Numbered from the stretch's first letter, positions 1-8,981 are shown. The stretch: DNA of 64,000 bases from Ruegeria lacuscaerulensis (GCF_013031245.1 NZ_WPZL01000020.1:1-64000), one strand, 5' to 3'. Notes: a model not told the origin generated them from the sequence alone. Program-made: numbers and translations.

Positions 1-116
1 CCAGAGAAGCCTTGCCTGATGCCACAACAGCAACAGGCACAAACGAAAAGCGGTCCCGCGCGCTGGAGGATTTGTACAAAGGGCCGTCAATGGAGGAAGC
101 GAAGGAGGAACCCGCA

Positions 117-401
117 ATGGCGGATCAATCAACAAACTCCGCGCAGGCTGCCAAAGCCGACAAAGGCTATTGGCAGGCCAACCTGCGTCTCATCTACATC
201 AGCCTCGCGATCTGGGCGCTGGTGTCTTTTGGATTCGGCATTCTGCTGCGTCCGATGCTGTCAGGTATCGCCGTTGGCGGCACTGATCTGGGCTTTTGGT
301 TTGCTCAGCAGGGATCGATCCTGGTCTTTCTGGTGCTGATCTTCAACTACGCCTGGCGCATGAACAAGCTGGACGCCGAATACGGCGTGGATGAGGAGTA
401 A
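117..401 (+). CDS. DUF4212 small subunit of a sodium:solute symporter
   Basis: A 94-residue membrane protein with two hydrophobic segments (about residues 24-45 and 60-80). The YWxANLRL and FWFAQQGSI signatures are typical of DUF4212 proteins, which occur as partners of acetate-type sodium:solute symporters. An upstream in-frame ATG at 12 would add 35 polar residues, but GAAGGAGGAA at 101-110 sits six bases before the ATG at 117, so I take 117. The symporter gene starts six bases after this stop, which indicates translation as a pair. The protein probably assists folding or function of the transporter; that role is known only by association. Confidence 0.9.
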   Translation: MADQSTNSAQAAKADKGYWQANLRLIYISLAIWALVSFGFGILLRPMLSGIAVGGTDLGFWFAQQGSILVFLVLIFNYAWRMNKLDAEYGVDEE

Positions 402-406
402 ACCCC

Positions 407-2191
407 ATGGACCAGTTTACCATCAACCTGCTGTTTGTAGGCGCGTCCTTTGCGCTTTACATCGGCATCGCGATCTGGGCCCGAGCGGGGTCCACATCTG
501 AATTCTACGCCGCGGGTCGCGGCATTCACCCGGTCACCAACGGCATGGCGACAGCGGCGGACTGGATGTCCGCGGCCTCGTTCATTTCGATGGCGGGCCT
601 GATCGCCTTTACCGGTTATGACAACAGCTCGTTCCTGATGGGCTGGACCGGCGGGTACGTGCTTCTGGCGCTGCTGCTGGCGCCTTATCTGCGCAAGTTC
701 GGCAAGTACACCGTGTCGGAGTTCATCGGCGACCGCTTCTACAGTCAAACTGCACGTATCGTTGCGGTGATCTGTCTGATCGTGGCATCGGTGACTTACG
801 TGATCGGTCAGATGACCGGCGTGGGCGTGGCCTTTGGCCGCTTTCTCGAAGTGTCGAATACATCCGGTCTGCTGATCGGTGCAGCCGTGGTGTTTGCCTA
901 TGCGGTGTTCGGCGGGATGAAGGGCGTGACCTATACACAGGTTGCTCAGTACTGCGTGCTGATCACTGCCTACACCATCCCGGCCATCTTCATCTCGCTT
1001 CAGCTGACCGGCACACCTGTCCCGGCACTGGGTCTGTTTGGTGACACCGCCAGCGGTGAACCCCTGCTGACCAAGCTGGATGCGATCGTGACCGAACTGG
1101 GGTTCAACGACTATACGGCCCACCACTCGAACACGCTGAACATGGTGCTGTTCACACTGTCGCTGATGATCGGTACCGCCGGTCTGCCGCACGTGATCAT
1201 GCGCTTCTTCACCGTGCCGAAAGTGGCTGACGCACGCTGGTCCGCCGGCTGGGCGCTGGTGTTCATCGCGCTGCTGTACCTGACCGCCCCTGCGGTTGGC
1301 GCAATGGCCCGCCTGAACATCACCGACATGATGTGGCCCAATGGGGGCATCGAAGGTGGCGCTGTTTCGGTCGAAGAGATCGACAACGACCCGCGCTATG
1401 ACTGGATGGCGACCTGGAAGAAAACCGGACTGCTGGACTGGGAAGACAAGAACGGCGACGGCAAGATCCAGTACTACAACGACAAGAATGCAGACATGCA
1501 GGCTCTTGCGGAAGAAAAAGGCTGGGTCGGTAACGAGCTGACCAAGTTCAACCGCGACATCCTGGTTCTGGCCAACCCCGAAATCGCCAACCTGCCGGGT
1601 TGGGTGATCGGTCTGGTCGCTGCCGGCGGTCTTGCGGCTGCCCTGTCGACCGCTGCGGGCCTGTTGCTGGCGATCTCGTCAGCTGTGTCCCACGACCTTG
1701 TCAAAGGTGCGATCAACCCGCAGATCTCGGAAAAGGGTGAACTGTTGGCTGCACGGATCGCAATGGCCGTGGCCATCGTCGTCGCAACCTATCTGGGTCT
1801 GAACCCACCGGGCTTCGCAGCACAAACGGTTGCTCTGGCGTTCGGACTGGCGGCAGCTTCGATCTTCCCGGCGCTGATGATGGGGATCTTCTCGACCCGC
1901 ATCAACAACACCGGCGCGGTCGCGGGTATGTTGGCCGGTCTGACTGTGACCCTGGTCTACATCTTCCTGCACAAGGGCTGGCTGTTCATTCCGGGCACCA
2001 ACTCGTTCACCGATGCTGACCCGCTTCTGGGTCCGATCAAGTCGACCTCGTTCGGCGCCATCGGTGCGATGATCAACTTTGCCGTCGCCTACGTTGTCGC
2101 TGGTATGACAAAGGAGACGCCGCAGGAAATCAAGGAACTGGTCGAAAGCGTGCGCGTTCCCCGTGGCGCGGGTGCAGCTCAGAATAAATGA
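407..2191 (+). CDS. Sodium:solute symporter family protein, acetate permease-like (VC_2705 type)
   Basis: A 594-residue polytopic inner-membrane protein of the SSS family, most like cation/acetate symporters (ActP relatives of the VC_2705 subfamily). The early segment carrying AAGRGIHPVTNGMATAADW matches the conserved TM2 region of this subfamily. Probable role: sodium-coupled uptake of acetate or another small monocarboxylate. A hydrophilic loop near residues 340-385 contains an EF-hand-like DKNGDGKIQYYN stretch starting at D347. GAGGAG lies eight bases before the ATG. It follows the DUF4212 partner directly and is closed by a strong terminator at 2247-2277. Substrate is inferred from family, so actP is not assigned as a symbol. 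Confidence 0.9.
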   Translation: MDQFTINLLFVGASFALYIGIAIWARAGSTSEFYAAGRGIHPVTNGMATAADWMSAASFISMAGLIAFTGYDNSSFLMGWTGGYVLLALLLAPYLRKFGKYTVSEFIGDRFYSQTARIVAVICLIVASVTYVIGQMTGVGVAFGRFLEVSNTSGLLIGAAVVFAYAVFGGMKGVTYTQVAQYCVLITAYTIPAIFISLQLTGTPVPALGLFGDTASGEPLLTKLDAIVTELGFNDYTAHHSNTLNMVLFTLSLMIGTAGLPHVIMRFFTVPKVADARWSAGWALVFIALLYLTAPAVGAMARLNITDMMWPNGGIEGGAVSVEEIDNDPRYDWMATWKKTGLLDWEDKNGDGKIQYYNDKNADMQALAEEKGWVGNELTKFNRDILVLANPEIANLPGWVIGLVAAGGLAAALSTAAGLLLAISSAVSHDLVKGAINPQISEKGELLAARIAMAVAIVVATYLGLNPPGFAAQTVALAFGLAAASIFPALMMGIFSTRINNTGAVAGMLAGLTVTLVYIFLHKGWLFIPGTNSFTDADPLLGPIKSTSFGAIGAMINFAVAYVVAGMTKETPQEIKELVESVRVPRGAGAAQNK

Positions 2192-2246
2192 GCATGATGC
2201 GGCTGTTGGTCAACTTGCAAATGGCCGCGTCTTTCGACTGACTGTT

Positions 2247-2277
2247 CCCGCCCGGCACTCCACCGGGCGGGATTTTT
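2247..2277 (+). terminator. Rho-independent terminator after the symporter
   Basis: A perfect nine-pair stem, CCCGCCCGG and CCGGGCGGG, with a seven-base loop, is followed by ATTTTT. It lies 55 bases after the symporter stop and ahead of the next gene. It should end the DUF4212-symporter transcript and leave the downstream nucleotidyltransferase gene with its own or read-through expression. Confidence 0.88.
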
Positions 2278-2301
2278 CAACCAGAAGCCCAGGATTATTC
2301 C

Positions 2302-4125
2302 ATGCCACTGTCCCATGATGAGATCACCCGGTTTCTGAAATCCGTGCACCCCTATGACGCCCTGCCCGCGGACGTGTTGGACAACCTGGTCCAGCAGATC
2401 GAAGTATGGGAGGTCGAGGAAGACGCGTCAGTCTATGAGCTAGGCACGACTCTGCCCGGTGTCTTTGTGATCTATGAAGGACAGGTGGAAATTACTGATG
2501 AGAACGACGCCGTTGTGTCTCATCTCGGTCTGCGCAACTCTTTCGGTGAGCGCGGCCTTTTGCGGGATGGCAAAGCTGCCACCAAGGCACGCGCGCATAC
2601 ACCGTCGGTATTGATTGTGCTACCGCCCGATCTGGTGCGCTCGCTGATCGACGGGCACGATGTTGTGTCCAAGTTCTTCAACCGCTCACGCGGCGACCGG
2701 ACTGGTCCGCAAAGTTTGGCGACCAGTTCCATCGACGTACTGATGGCTAAAAACCCGGCCACCTGCCCCCCAAGCACACCGGTTCAGCAAGCCGCGCAGA
2801 TGATGCGGGACCGGCACATATCATCGCTTTGCGTGACCGAAGGTGACAAACTGCTGGGGATCGCGACCCTGAGAGACATATCGGGAAAGTTCGTGGCCGA
2901 CAGCATGCTGAAGGCCACAACGGTTTCCGAGATCATGACCGCTGATCCGATCACCTTGTCGCCGACAGATATTGGCTCGGATGTCCTTCACGTGATGATG
3001 GAACGTGGGATCGGTCATATTCCCATTTCCGAAGGCGGCAAACTGGTAGGCGTCGTCACACAAACAGATCTGACCCATTATCAGGCCGTCAATTCCGCCG
3101 AACTGGTCCGCCGGATCGCAAAAGCCCAATCCGCTGAAGACATGGCGCATGTCACGGTGGAAATTCCGCAACTGCTGGTGCAACTGGTTGCCGGCGGCAA
3201 CCGGCACGAAATCGTCACGCGCCTGATCACTGATATTGCCGATACCGCCACGCGCCGGTTGCTGGCGCTGGCGGAAGATAAATTGGGACCACCGCCCGTG
3301 CCCTATCTGTGGCTGGCTTGTGGTTCGCAAGGTCGACAGGAACAGACCGGTGTCTCGGATCAGGACAACTGCCTGATGCTGGACGACAGCGTATCCGAAG
3401 ACGACATGACCTACTTCGCGGACCTTGCGAAATATGTCTCGGATGGGCTGGATACTTGCGGGTATTTCTATTGCCCCGGCGACATGATGGCGACCAACCC
3501 TCGCTGGTGTCAGCCGGTGCGCGTCTGGCGTGACTATTTCAAGGGCTGGATCGCCAAACCCAACCCCGAGGCGCAGATGCTGGCCTCGGTCATGTTCGAT
3601 CTGCGTCCGATCGGCGGCGCGTTTCACCTGTTCGACGATTTGCAATCCGACACGCTGGCAGCAGCCAACGCGAATTCAATTTTTGTCGCCCATATGATCT
3701 CAAATTCGCTCAAGCACACGCCCCCGCTGGGATTGCTGCGCGGCTTTGCGACCATCAGATCAGGTGAACATCGCAACACGCTGGATTTAAAACACAATGG
3801 CGTCGTCCCAGTGGTGGATCTTGCACGAATTTACAGTTTGCAGGGAAAGCTGACCGAGGCCAACACCCGCGCCCGTCTCCAAGCCGCGGCAGCAACCGGA
3901 GTGCTCAGCGCCTCAGGAGCGCGGGACTTGTTGGACGCTTATGACCTGATCGCGGAAACTCGGTTGGAGCATCAGGTCAGGCTGGTCAAATCGGGCGAAA
4001 CGCCGGACAACTATCTTCCACCGTCAGCTTTGTCGGACTTTGAGCGAAGTCATCTGCGGGACGCGTTTGTTGTTGTAAAAACAATGCAATCGGCAGTGGG
4101 TCATGGCAAAGGTATGCTCGGCTAA
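2302..4125 (+). CDS. cNMP-binding/CBS/DUF294 nucleotidyltransferase-like protein
   Basis: A 607-residue cytoplasmic signalling-type protein. Order of domains: cyclic-nucleotide-binding fold (about 15-130), a CBS pair (about 150-270), then a DUF294 nucleotidyltransferase-like domain whose GSQGRQEQTGVSDQDN motif starts near residue 340, and a DUF294 C-terminal region to the end. The family is linked to GlnD-like nucleotidyltransferases and often sits beside acetate-type symporters and an exonuclease, as here. Start ATG 2302 is preceded by CAGGA. A nucleotide ligand (for example an adenylate through the CBS pair) is likely but not shown. It may regulate the adjacent transporter or carbon use; this is inference. 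Confidence 0.87.
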   Translation: MPLSHDEITRFLKSVHPYDALPADVLDNLVQQIEVWEVEEDASVYELGTTLPGVFVIYEGQVEITDENDAVVSHLGLRNSFGERGLLRDGKAATKARAHTPSVLIVLPPDLVRSLIDGHDVVSKFFNRSRGDRTGPQSLATSSIDVLMAKNPATCPPSTPVQQAAQMMRDRHISSLCVTEGDKLLGIATLRDISGKFVADSMLKATTVSEIMTADPITLSPTDIGSDVLHVMMERGIGHIPISEGGKLVGVVTQTDLTHYQAVNSAELVRRIAKAQSAEDMAHVTVEIPQLLVQLVAGGNRHEIVTRLITDIADTATRRLLALAEDKLGPPPVPYLWLACGSQGRQEQTGVSDQDNCLMLDDSVSEDDMTYFADLAKYVSDGLDTCGYFYCPGDMMATNPRWCQPVRVWRDYFKGWIAKPNPEAQMLASVMFDLRPIGGAFHLFDDLQSDTLAAANANSIFVAHMISNSLKHTPPLGLLRGFATIRSGEHRNTLDLKHNGVVPVVDLARIYSLQGKLTEANTRARLQAAAATGVLSASGARDLLDAYDLIAETRLEHQVRLVKSGETPDNYLPPSALSDFERSHLRDAFVVVKTMQSAVGHGKGMLG

Positions 4126-4154
4126 TCCCGGCGACCTCAATTCGGAGAGACAAT

Positions 4155-4673
4155 ATGTTTCTGGAACTGATCGGCACCATCTTTGCAGGCATCGCTTTTG
4201 CGGGCGTGGTGATGGTGGTGAATAAACTGACGGGCGGTCGCCTGCCCCGCTGGGCGGCTCCGGTTGCGGCAGGTCTGGGGATGATCGGAATGACGATCAC
4301 CAGCGAATATTCCTGGTATGATCGCACACGCGAAACACTGCCCGAGGGACTGACGATTATTCAGGAGGTCGAAAGCCGCGCCTTCTACCGCCCCTGGACC
4401 TATGCCGTACCCTTCGTGGATCGCTTTGCCGCCATCGACACCGTATCCGTGCGCACCAACGAACAGGTTCCCGAGCAGCGCCTCGTGGATCTGTATTTAT
4501 TTGGCCGCTGGGCACCGGTTTCGAAACTTCCGGTGGCCGTCAACTGCGAGGAATACAGCCGTGCCAATCTGGCTGATGGTGCCGAGTTCGGCGATGACGG
4601 CCGTGTACTGAACGCTGACTGGCTCAAAGTCAGCGCCAATGATCCGATCGTCGAGGCTACTTGCGGAGTGTAA
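4155..4673 (+). CDS. Unknown membrane protein between DUF294 protein and exonuclease
   Basis: A 172-residue protein I cannot place in a named family. Two hydrophobic segments (about 3-23 and 33-48) precede a soluble domain of about 120 residues, with cysteines near the middle and at the third residue from the end. GGAGAG stands six bases before the ATG. The next gene starts one base after its stop, so it is probably translationally coupled to the exonuclease and belongs to the same signalling operon. The topology suggests an anchored domain facing the periplasm or cytoplasm; orientation is not decided. It has good codon use for the region and is unlikely to be a chance ORF. Confidence 0.75.
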   Translation: MFLELIGTIFAGIAFAGVVMVVNKLTGGRLPRWAAPVAAGLGMIGMTITSEYSWYDRTRETLPEGLTIIQEVESRAFYRPWTYAVPFVDRFAAIDTVSVRTNEQVPEQRLVDLYLFGRWAPVSKLPVAVNCEEYSRANLADGAEFGDDGRVLNADWLKVSANDPIVEATCGV

Positions 4674-4674
4674 C

Positions 4675-6087
4675 ATGCTGACCCGGTTGAGCTTGCGCCT
4701 GCGTATTTTCCTGTTTTTCTGCCTGCTGGCATTGGGGGGACTGGCCGTAAGCTCCATCGCGCTGTGGGTTAGCTACCTGCGTGTCGCTGATCCTGCACTG
4801 GCGAATGCCTTCATCCTGGCCGAAATTCTCATGGGTTTTGGTTTCATCTCCATGATCATCGCAGTCTGGCTGCTTTTTGACGACAATGTCGCCAAGCCGA
4901 TCGAGCGGTTGTCGGCCCAATTGCGTGCGCGCGCTCATGCCGGGGTCAGCACGGATGTCGACATGCAAGCCGCGCGCTATCTGGGTGACCTTGCCCCCGC
5001 AGCAGCCGGATTGGCAGATCAGCTTTCAGGGAAAACAATGGATGTCGCCGAAGCCGTGGCGGTCGAAACGGCACATCTTGCCGCCGAAAAGCAGCGGCTA
5101 ACCGCGTTGCTGACAGAAATACCTGTGGCAATGGTATTGGCCAGCCCGACACATAAAATCGTTCTTTATGATGGTCAGGCCGCAAATGTGCTGGCGCAAA
5201 TCTCACATCCCCGCCTGAACGCCTCGCTGTTCGAATATTTATTGCCCGGCCCGCTGGAGCAAGCCCATGCCAAACTGACGAAGTCCGGACTTGAGATCGA
5301 ATGCACCCTGCACAGCATCGACGGTGCGCAAACCTATACTGCGAGGATGAAACCGCTGGGTGACGCCCCCGGCTACTTGCTCATTTTCGATGACGCCGCC
5401 GCAAATATCCCGCCAGAAGCCGCCCGCCCGCTGGTCTATGATTTCGACCTGCTACACAGCGCGACCGAAGAGGAGTTCGAATCTCGTGCTTTGCAGGGGC
5501 TGTGCTTTGTCGTGTTCGACACCGAAACCACCGGATTGCTGCCGCACAAGGACGAAGTCGTTCAGATTGGCGCGGTGCGGGTGGTGAATGGACGGATTGT
5601 TCAGGGCGAACAGCTGGATATGCTGGTAGACCCCGGAATTCCGATCCCTGTCGCCTCGACCAAGGTTCATAAGATCAGTGACCGAATGGTTCGGGGGGCA
5701 CCGGACATCGGACAGGCTGGTCGCGTCTTTCATCAGTTCGCTCATAACGCGGTAATTGTTGCTCACAACGCGCCATTCGACATGGCGTTTCTGCGGCGGC
5801 ACGCCAAGCGCATGAATGTCGCATGGGATCATCCGATTCTGGACACCGTACTGTTGTCCGCCGTTCTGTTCGGGGCAAGTGAAACGCACACTCTGGACGC
5901 CCTTTGTGACAGGTTAGAGGTCACCATTCCGGAAGAGTTGCGACACACAGCACTTGGTGATGCCGTTGCGACCGCTCAGGCGTTGGTTAAGATGCTGCCG
6001 ATGCTGCGGTCACGCGGCATGAACACCTTTGGTCAGGTCATTGAGGCGACCCGGCAGCACGGACGGTTGTTGGAAGATCTGAACTGA
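4675..6087 (+). CDS. Membrane-anchored sensor-like DEDDh 3'-5' exonuclease (DnaQ-family)
   Basis: A 470-residue protein. Two N-terminal membrane segments (about 10-30 and 40-65) are followed by a HAMP/coiled and PAS-like section (about 70-240) and a DnaQ-type exonuclease domain (about 275-450). The catalytic DEDDh set is complete: D283 and E285 in FDTETTG, D369 in HNAPFD, H424 and D429 in HTALGD. It is annotated in relatives as DNA polymerase III epsilon-like, but the membrane and PAS parts make a replicative role unlikely. An upstream in-frame ATG at 4639 lies inside the previous gene; GGAGTG at 4664-4669 favours 4675. It probably acts with the DUF294 protein in one pathway; the substrate is unknown. 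Confidence 0.85.
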   Translation: MLTRLSLRLRIFLFFCLLALGGLAVSSIALWVSYLRVADPALANAFILAEILMGFGFISMIIAVWLLFDDNVAKPIERLSAQLRARAHAGVSTDVDMQAARYLGDLAPAAAGLADQLSGKTMDVAEAVAVETAHLAAEKQRLTALLTEIPVAMVLASPTHKIVLYDGQAANVLAQISHPRLNASLFEYLLPGPLEQAHAKLTKSGLEIECTLHSIDGAQTYTARMKPLGDAPGYLLIFDDAAANIPPEAARPLVYDFDLLHSATEEEFESRALQGLCFVVFDTETTGLLPHKDEVVQIGAVRVVNGRIVQGEQLDMLVDPGIPIPVASTKVHKISDRMVRGAPDIGQAGRVFHQFAHNAVIVAHNAPFDMAFLRRHAKRMNVAWDHPILDTVLLSAVLFGASETHTLDALCDRLEVTIPEELRHTALGDAVATAQALVKMLPMLRSRGMNTFGQVIEATRQHGRLLEDLN

Positions 6088-6176
6088 ACTGCGAAATATT
6101 TGGGGCAGACTCAGCTTTTCATGGACAATCCCGGCGGGCCGTGGCACCTGATGCGCGGCCAACGAACGAGCGCGTA

Positions 6177-6677
6177 ATGACGGAAAAGACCTTTACCCCT
6201 ACCCCGGATCAAAGCATCGCATTCCGCGAAGCGCTGGGGTGTTTTGGGACCGGCGTCACTGTCATTACCACTAACACGGCCCGTGGGCCGCGTGCGATAA
6301 CCGTTAACTCGTTTTCCTCGGTGTCCCTGGATCCACCTCTGGTTTTGTGGTGTCTTGCCAAAGATTCCTTCCGGTTCGCATCCTTTAACGCGTGCGAACA
6401 CTACTCGATTCACGTGATGGCAGAGGAACAACAGGATCAGGCGCTGCGATTCGCGCGCGACGGGTTGGATTTCGATCATGCGGAATGGGGCACGGATCAC
6501 AAAGGACGCCCGCAGCTGGCCAACTGTCTGGCACGGTTCGACTGCCAGCTTCATGCCAAACACGAAGCCGGGGATCATCTCATTCTTGTGGGAGAAGTCG
6601 AAAAGGTAATGTACCGCACCGGGAAAGGTCTGATCTTCAAACGCGGTCAGTTCGGTGGTTTTGCAGACCTGCTGTAA
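6177..6677 (+). CDS. Flavin reductase family protein (FMN-binding split barrel)
   Basis: A 166-residue protein with the flavin reductase-like fold. The pattern FGTGVTVITT, then AITVNSFSSVSLDPPLVLWCLAKDS, is the family hallmark for FMN/FAD binding, and the later HDH-like strand region is present. Relatives use NAD(P)H to reduce free flavin for two-component monooxygenases. No monooxygenase gene is next to it, so the partner is unknown. A GTG at 6141 would add 12 residues; I choose ATG 6177 because the added residues are not family-like. The ribosome site is weak for both. It is transcribed toward the convergent 6681-7163 gene. Confidence 0.85.
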   Translation: MTEKTFTPTPDQSIAFREALGCFGTGVTVITTNTARGPRAITVNSFSSVSLDPPLVLWCLAKDSFRFASFNACEHYSIHVMAEEQQDQALRFARDGLDFDHAEWGTDHKGRPQLANCLARFDCQLHAKHEAGDHLILVGEVEKVMYRTGKGLIFKRGQFGGFADLL

Positions 6678-6680
6678 CCC

Positions 6681-7163
6681 TCAGTCGTCCAGCGAGCCGT
6701 GAACAGCCAGTGCTTCCAACTGCGTCTCTTGCGGTGTGATGATGCGAAACACCTCGTGCACACCTGTCTCGGACAATTCACGGGCAACCGTCAACAAGGT
6801 GTTGGGCGCGTGTTCTTCGCATAATTCAGTCATATGCGCGATTTCGGCCTGTGCGACCCCCAGCGCGGCCTCGACCGATGGCGCTCCGTAAACTTGCACG
6901 AAGTGTTCTGCCAGGTTCCTGGCGATCTCATCAATCTCGGCCTGCTCAACCTGTGTGACCGCGACAAATGTCACGCGTCCAAAGGTTTCAACTCCCAACC
7001 AGCCATTTGAAAAAGCCTGCCGCGCTTTGCCTTCCAGATCGCCTTCGCCCCAGTTCGAGAATTCAAACCCACCCGAGATGCACCATTCCCCCGTCCGGGC
7101 TGGCACATGAAAGACGTTCATGTCGCTTTCGTCAAAATGGATCGCGCGGGCCAGTTTCATCAT
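6681..7163 (-). CDS. DUF6505-like small protein
   Basis: A 160-residue soluble protein. It resembles, from memory, the DUF6505 family found in Rhodobacterales next to the DUF4444 ligase gene. The N-terminal half has an aromatic, glycine-rich section (WCISGGFEFSNW near residues 27-38), and the C-terminal half is helical and acidic. It overlaps the upstream gene by four bases (ATGA), so the two are translationally coupled. No catalytic motif is evident. Given its neighbours, a role in lipoate/biotin-type protein modification or Fe-S cofactor handling is possible, but unproven. Confidence 0.72.
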   Translation of the reverse strand: MMKLARAIHFDESDMNVFHVPARTGEWCISGGFEFSNWGEGDLEGKARQAFSNGWLGVETFGRVTFVAVTQVEQAEIDEIARNLAEHFVQVYGAPSVEAALGVAQAEIAHMTELCEEHAPNTLLTVARELSETGVHEVFRIITPQETQLEALAVHGSLDD

Positions 7164-7855
7164 CCGTTCTCCAACAGTTCCGTCAACGGGCGCAGCCTAG
7201 TATTCGAGCCGTCCCGGATCAGCATTCCAAACCTCTCATCCGTGCCCAGAAACACACCCGTTTCCTCGTATGCCTCACCCACGCCGCGCAGCAGCCCCAT
7301 CCATTCGCTATGCAAAGGAGCGTTGCCGTCCTCCTGCCATCGATTAAGCCAGGTCAGCATGTGCCGTGACCAGCTTTCGACAAGTTGAACCGGTGAGACC
7401 TCGGCACAGCCTTCGTCGTAAAGCGCTGTGATTTCGGGATTTTCACCCGGTGCGTCGCTTGTTTGAAGCAGCGCCAGTTCCCAACCGACGACCAGCCAGT
7501 CAGGTTCTTCATCCGGAGATGCAGTGGAAGCCGCGACGCGAAACATCCCGCATTTCGCACCGTTCACACAGATCAGCCCATCCCAGCCCAGATGCACGGC
7601 AACCTCGGGTGGAGCCAGCGCGCCCAGCGCGTTCTGGAACCCAACGGCGCAAAGCGGCAGCATGGCCATTGCGTCCTGTAGCGGCACTTCGGGCGCGAAG
7701 ACGATGGCCACTCGCAGGCGATCCGCCTGATTGTTGTAGACCACCGACCCGGAATCACAGCCCAGAGCGGCCATAGCCTGAGCGCGCTCGAACGGGTCTT
7801 CCCCACCCTGAACCGGCTGGCCAGTCAGCAAGGGGGGGAAGACCGGCTGGCTCAT
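7160..7855 (-). CDS. Biotin/lipoate protein ligase-like protein with DUF4444 domain
   Basis: A 231-residue protein of the biotin/lipoate A/B ligase-like group with a C-terminal DUF4444 region. The core between residues 35 and 130 shows the ligase-like order (early glycine-serine segment, QNALGAL, then a GWDGLICVNGAKCG section where the catalytic lysine of true ligases would sit). It overlaps mrp by four bases upstream and the DUF6505-like gene by four bases downstream, so the three form one tightly coupled unit. Canonical lipoate-ligase signature residues are weak, so a changed substrate is possible. Confidence 0.78.
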   Translation of the reverse strand: MSQPVFPPLLTGQPVQGGEDPFERAQAMAALGCDSGSVVYNNQADRLRVAIVFAPEVPLQDAMAMLPLCAVGFQNALGALAPPEVAVHLGWDGLICVNGAKCGMFRVAASTASPDEEPDWLVVGWELALLQTSDAPGENPEITALYDEGCAEVSPVQLVESWSRHMLTWLNRWQEDGNAPLHSEWMGLLRGVGEAYEETGVFLGTDERFGMLIRDGSNTRLRPLTELLENG

Positions 7856-8913
7856 GCGTAGCCCTTGGCGATCATGTCGCGGGCAATCTTGCGGAATGCC
7901 TCGGCTTGCGCACTGTCGGGTTTGCTGACCACGATGGGCGCGCCACCGTCCGCCGCCACACGAATGTCCAGATGCAACGGGATTTCACCCAACAGCGGAA
8001 CGCCCAGCGCCTCGGCCTCGGACGTAACACCACCATGACCAAAGACATGCTCCTCATGCCCGCAGTTGGAACAGATATGGGTGGACATGTTCTCGATCAT
8101 TCCGACGATCGGCGTTTTGAGCTGATTAAACATATCGATCCCTTTGCGGGCGTCGATCAAAGCCACGTCCTGTGGGGTCGAAACAACAATTGCCCCGTCC
8201 ACCTTGAACTTCTGGCTCAGCGTCAGTTGCACGTCGCCGGTGCCGGGCGGCAGGTCGACGATCAGTACGTCCAGTACGCCCCATTGCACCTGACTCATCA
8301 TCTGTTGCAGCGCGCCCATCAGCATCGGGCCGCGCCAGACAACCGCCTGCCCTTCGTTGGTCATCAGACCCATCGACATCATGGTGACGCCGTGATTGCG
8401 CAGCGGCAGGATCGTCTTGCCGTCAGGGCTGGCCGGGCGACCCGACACTCCCAGCATCCGGGGCTGCGATGGGCCATAGACGTCAGCGTCCAGCAGGCCC
8501 ACGCGACGGCCTTCGGCTGCCAGCGCACAGGCGAGGTTGGCGGAAACGGTGGATTTGCCAACGCCGCCTTTACCGGAAGCGACCGCTATAATCCGATCTA
8601 CGCCCGGCACTGCTTGCGGGCCGGTTTGCGAGGGTTTCGGTTTGGGCTTCAGATCCGGCGGAGCCTTGTCGGAATGCGCAGTCAACATGGCCGAAACCTT
8701 TGCGACTCCGTCAACCAACTGGGCTGCCTGCTCAGCTGCGGCGCGCACCGGTTCCATGCGCTGGGCCTGTTTCGGGTCAATCTCAAGCACAAATCGGACC
8801 GTATCGCCCTCGACGTTTAGTGCGCGGACGACACCTGCACTGACAATATCCTGGCCGGATACGGGGTCGGTGATCTTTTTCAGGTTCGCAAGTACCGCAT
8901 CACGAACACTCAT
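7852..8913 (-). CDS. mrp: Mrp/NBP35 family Fe-S cluster carrier ATPase (ApbC)
   Basis: A 353-residue P-loop NTPase. An N-terminal MIP18/DUF59-type region (1-75) is followed by a proline-lysine linker and the deviant Walker A GKGGVGKST at residues 114-122. A CSNC motif near residue 280 can bind a shared 4Fe-4S cluster at the dimer interface. Family members hold and transfer Fe-S clusters to apo-proteins. AGGAG lies eight bases before the ATG. The linked formate dehydrogenase island is rich in Fe-S proteins and could be a client, but Mrp is general housekeeping. Confidence 0.93.
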   Translation of the reverse strand: MSVRDAVLANLKKITDPVSGQDIVSAGVVRALNVEGDTVRFVLEIDPKQAQRMEPVRAAAEQAAQLVDGVAKVSAMLTAHSDKAPPDLKPKPKPSQTGPQAVPGVDRIIAVASGKGGVGKSTVSANLACALAAEGRRVGLLDADVYGPSQPRMLGVSGRPASPDGKTILPLRNHGVTMMSMGLMTNEGQAVVWRGPMLMGALQQMMSQVQWGVLDVLIVDLPPGTGDVQLTLSQKFKVDGAIVVSTPQDVALIDARKGIDMFNQLKTPIVGMIENMSTHICSNCGHEEHVFGHGGVTSEAEALGVPLLGEIPLHLDIRVAADGGAPIVVSKPDSAQAEAFRKIARDMIAKGYA

Positions 8914-8981
8914 GCCTTATTCTCCTTGATGCGCCCTGCCGTCAGGGCCGCGCGTATCGACAATCTCTGGTCGCCGCTCAT
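8910..8981 (-). CDS. Possible 23-codon leader ORF coupled to mrp
   Basis: An ATG at 8981 (minus strand) opens a 23-codon frame, MSGDQRLSIRAALTAGRIKE followed by NKA, whose TGA overlaps the mrp start as ATGA. CGGAG stands about nine bases upstream of this ATG, and the mrp ribosome site lies inside its last codons. The arrangement fits a small coupled leader or microprotein. Such short frames arise by chance in GC-rich DNA, so support is limited to position, ribosome site and the overlap. Confidence 0.3.
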   Translation of the reverse strand: MSGDQRLSIRAALTAGRIKENKA

